Assembly (NCBI GenBank): GCA_963712715.1
Contig: CAVQJI010000037.1
Coordinates: forward strand, 62,001-126,000
DNA length: 64,000 bases
Direction: 5' to 3'
Source of the DNA: JAFEDN01 sp963712715
Lineage (GTDB): Bacteria; Pseudomonadota; Gammaproteobacteria; Coxiellales; Coxiellaceae
The notes beneath the pieces were generated by a model. It saw nothing but the letters and a program-made list of their open reading frames with translations, did not search any database and had not been told where the DNA came from. Both the position numbers and the translations under genes were made by a program. Shown here one piece after another: positions 61,891 through 64,000 of the stretch (positions are counted from its first letter, which is position 1; every line of letters begins with the position of its first letter).

Positions 61891-62563
61891 CTTTTCCAGC
61901 CAGTTGAATTTGTGCGCGAAGTTCCTGAATTTCTTTCTCGTAACTGTCGGCCTGAAATAATCCGGAGCCGACAATACAAAAATCGGCTCCCGCTGCTACC
62001 ACTTTAGAAATATTGGAGGCTTTAATGCCGCCGTCAATGCCTAAAATGACACGGGGATTAATGCTGTTAATGAGTTCCCGGGCTTCGCTGAGTTTTTCTA
62101 CACTCGATTCTATAAACGATTGGCCGCCAAAACCTGGAAAAACCGACATCAAAAGTAAAAAATCGATAGATTCCAGATAGTCCTGCGCCAGACACATGGA
62201 TTTATCGGGATTGAGCGCGAGGCCCGCCTTCATGCCATGGGAGTGAATGTGCCGTATACAGCCGTTAACGTCAGCGGTGGTTTCGGGATGAAAGGTCAGC
62301 ATATTGGCTCCCGCTTTGGCGAACGCTTCAATATATTCTTCCGGTTCTTCCACCATCAAATGCGCATCCACCGGAGCTGTAATGCCAGCCTTTCGCAAAG
62401 ACTGGCACACCACGGGGCCAAAACTTAAATTGGGCACGAAATGATGATCCATCACGTCAAAATGAATCCAGTCGACGCCGGCCGCCATGACGGATTCAAT
62501 TTCTTTACCCAGCTGTGAAAAATTAGCGGATAAAATGGATGCGGAAATTTGCACTTTTTTCAT
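61871..62563 (-). CDS. rpe: Ribulose-phosphate 3-epimerase
   Basis: 230 residues of the TIM-barrel epimerase of the pentose phosphate pathway. SASILSANFSQLGKEI, DWIHFDVMDHHFVPNLSFGP (metal His/Asp) and VFPGFGGQSFIESS are present, then LGIDGGIKASNI. The start overlaps the ubiJ stop as ATGA, so expression is coupled to ubiE/ubiJ. Its end carries the pabA start. Confidence 0.94.
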   Translation of the reverse strand: MKKVQISASILSANFSQLGKEIESVMAAGVDWIHFDVMDHHFVPNLSFGPVVCQSLRKAGITAPVDAHLMVEEPEEYIEAFAKAGANMLTFHPETTADVNGCIRHIHSHGMKAGLALNPDKSMCLAQDYLESIDFLLLMSVFPGFGGQSFIESSVEKLSEARELINSINPRVILGIDGGIKASNISKVVAAGADFCIVGSGLFQADSYEKEIQELRAQIQLAGKDAAADR

Positions 62564-63171
62564 TGTCGTCTTACTCCAGAGATCTTTTTTTCCAGGCGCA
62601 ACATCAAGGCGCCGGCGCGGTCAACGCGTTCGCGCAATCCGGCTATTTGACGATAGAAATCTTCAACCTGGGCCCGGGTGGGTAAATACTGCGCCTCGTC
62701 CTGACAGAATTCACGAATATTTTCGCTGATCCCCCGGCATGTTTGCAGACCGAAATCGACAACCTTTTTCGCCCGCCAGGTGATTTCATGAGCGGCCGCG
62801 TCGCCGAGAAAGCGCGATAAATATTCTTCGCCATCGATATCAGTCCGGTGCAAAATATCGCGAATGGTTTCACCTAAATCCACATCGCCAGTAATTTCAA
62901 TACCCTGATCAAATAGAGTCGGCCCGCTGGCCCTGGAATAACCCACGCGAATCAGCCCGGCTAATTTTCCACTGATTGTGGTGTCCACTAATCCTTGCCA
63001 ATCTCCGGTCAGACGGACGCCCTGTTCCTGAATCAGAATATAACAATCCATTTGCCAATCGGTGACGGTCACTTTGACAACCCTGCCTTCCAGTTTATTC
63101 AGCCGATGCAAAGTATCGGGGTCTAATTTTAAAAGATGGTTAATGGCCTTTTCCAGAATGACGTATAGCAT
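62560..63171 (-). CDS. ubiJ: Ubiquinone biosynthesis accessory factor UbiJ
   Basis: 203 residues with an SCP2-type lipid-binding domain: NHLLKLDPDTLHRLNKLEGR, VRLTGDWQGLVDTTISGKLA and GIEITGDVDLGETIRDIL. A C-terminal coiled coil follows (about 165-203). It organises the soluble Ubi complex. The start overlaps the ubiE stop as TAATG. The usual third gene, ubiB, is absent here, replaced by rpe. Confidence 0.88.
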   Translation of the reverse strand: MLYVILEKAINHLLKLDPDTLHRLNKLEGRVVKVTVTDWQMDCYILIQEQGVRLTGDWQGLVDTTISGKLAGLIRVGYSRASGPTLFDQGIEITGDVDLGETIRDILHRTDIDGEEYLSRFLGDAAAHEITWRAKKVVDFGLQTCRGISENIREFCQDEAQYLPTRAQVEDFYRQIAGLRERVDRAGALMLRLEKKISGVRRQ

Positions 63172-63914
63172 TAATATTTTACTCCCTGATGGATAGCGAC
63201 AATGCCTCCACTTAAATTATGATAATCGCAGCGGTCAAATCCAGCCGTTAATAGCATATTTTTCAGCGTTTCCTGGTCCGGGTGCATTCGGATTGATTCA
63301 GCCAGATATTGATAACTGGCTGCGTCATTGGCCACCAGTTCACCCAGCCAGGGCAGTATTTTAAATGAATACGCGTCATACACCGGTTGTAAAACAGCAA
63401 TCACCGGTTTGGAAAATTCCAATATCATGAGGCGTCCGCCTGGTTTTAATACGCGATACAGTGAGGCCAACGCCGCGGCTTTATCGGTGACATTGCGTAA
63501 TCCAAATCCCATCGTGATCCGGTCAAAATAATTGTCAGTGAACGGTAATGATTCGGCATTGGCCAGAACGCAGGTTATATTTTTATGCAGGCCTGCGTCG
63601 AGCAGGCGCTGGCGGCCGACTCGTAGCATGGCTGCGTTGATGTCGGCTAAAAACACCTCTCCTTGATCTCCCACCAATGGGCTGATCAGCCTGCTTAAGT
63701 CCCCACTGCCGCCGGCGATATCCAGTACGCTATGTCCGCGCTTTAATGCGCAACCATTAATTGCGAGGCGTTTCCACAATCGGTGAATGCCTAACGACAT
63801 TAAATCATTCATTAAATCGTATTTTTCAGCGACGCTGGAAAATACCTCACCGACTCGCCGGGTTTTTTCTTTAGGCGCTATCTGTTGAAAGCCAAAATGA
63901 GTTTGCGCAGCCAT
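63171..63914 (-). CDS. ubiE: Ubiquinone/menaquinone C-methyltransferase UbiE
   Basis: 247 residues. SAM motif VLDIAGGSGDLSRLI, then VFSSVAEKYDLMNDLMSLGIHRLWK at the N-terminus, GFGLRNVTDKAAAL and PGGRLMILEFSKP. The start codon at 63914 is directly next to an element copy, which must therefore carry or neighbour the promoter or ribosome site. First gene of the seven-gene overlapping operon. Confidence 0.94.
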   Translation of the reverse strand: MAAQTHFGFQQIAPKEKTRRVGEVFSSVAEKYDLMNDLMSLGIHRLWKRLAINGCALKRGHSVLDIAGGSGDLSRLISPLVGDQGEVFLADINAAMLRVGRQRLLDAGLHKNITCVLANAESLPFTDNYFDRITMGFGLRNVTDKAAALASLYRVLKPGGRLMILEFSKPVIAVLQPVYDAYSFKILPWLGELVANDAASYQYLAESIRMHPDQETLKNMLLTAGFDRCDYHNLSGGIVAIHQGVKY

Positions 63915-64000
63915 TTCCGCTGAGTGCAGCGTCCATGGCTTCCTTTTTATATCCTGCGCATCGGCAGAGCCGATTGCTCGGAATGAAGGGGAAGAATCGC
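63909..64000 (-). repeat. Dispersed palindromic element, copy E (cut by window end)
   Basis: On the plus strand it reads GCCATTTCCGCTG-AGTG-CAGCGTCCATGGC (hairpin), then TATATCCTGCGCATCGGC and GATTGCTCGGAATGAAGGGG. It is the same core in reverse orientation, abutting the ubiE start codon. Confidence 0.85.

Overview
The window looks like a piece of a host-associated gammaproteobacterial chromosome, most plausibly order Legionellales (Coxiellaceae-like). This is inferred from gene content, not from any search. It carries an OxyR with the classic C199/C208 pair, RsmJ, EpmB, UbiE/UbiJ/Coq7, HemL/HemJ, a proteobacterial GshA-GshB pair, DjlA, an OppBC/YejF-type peptide importer, and several very large eukaryote-like proteins. 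No rRNA, tRNA, CRISPR array, prophage or secretion-system gene cluster was seen.

Layout. 0-6.8 kb: a frameshifted ATPase remnant, a small secreted protein, a cyclic-nucleotide-binding/CPBP protease fusion, TolC, and a haem/iron group (hemL, rubredoxin, hemJ, and an erpA with a long acidic microsatellite). 6.8-18 kb: a palindromic element, a higBA toxin-antitoxin pair with a frameshifted antitoxin, rsmJ, gshB-gshA, broken djlA, tsaC, a membrane protein, broken elaA, a broken secreted protein, a small lytic transglycosylase, and a MerR regulator divergent from a Bcr/CflA exporter. 17-24.4 kb: an acyl-CoA hydrolase and a four-gene peptide ABC importer. 24.6-34.4 kb: housekeeping and repair genes (YggU, YgjP, amidotransferase, photolyase, epmB, parC, coq7, oxyR).

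34.7-41.4 kb: three consecutive overlapping reading frames that look like one giant LRR / transglutaminase-like / multi-AAA polypeptide. 41.5-43.6 kb: an AT-rich hypothetical gene split at an A-rich tract. 43.9-48.1 kb: an MFS pseudogene and a TrpXYZ-like ABC operon. 48.2-50.5 kb: an AbiL-like (OLD-type ATPase + RloB) pair followed by an orphan HigA. 51.1-58.7 kb: a giant NACHT-like/HEAT-repeat protein and a HAD-like protein. 58.7-63.9 kb: a tightly overlapping operon ubiE-ubiJ-rpe-pabA/trpG-nucleosidase-SPL-like radical SAM-SDR.

The most notable signal is that the three largest accessory systems (LRR/AAA, NACHT/HEAT, HAD) all end in a Cys four residues from the stop, in CaaX-like boxes CLLM, CRMQ and CLIL. 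This suggests host prenylation of exported proteins. The second is a family of palindromic repeats that inserts in-frame into protein genes (pabA/trpG and the AAA ATPase), supplies the C-terminus of a permease, and abuts the ubiE start codon. This behaviour resembles Rickettsia palindromic elements. A third theme is decay: about ten frameshifts in 64 kb, confined to dispensable or accessory genes, while essential genes remain open.
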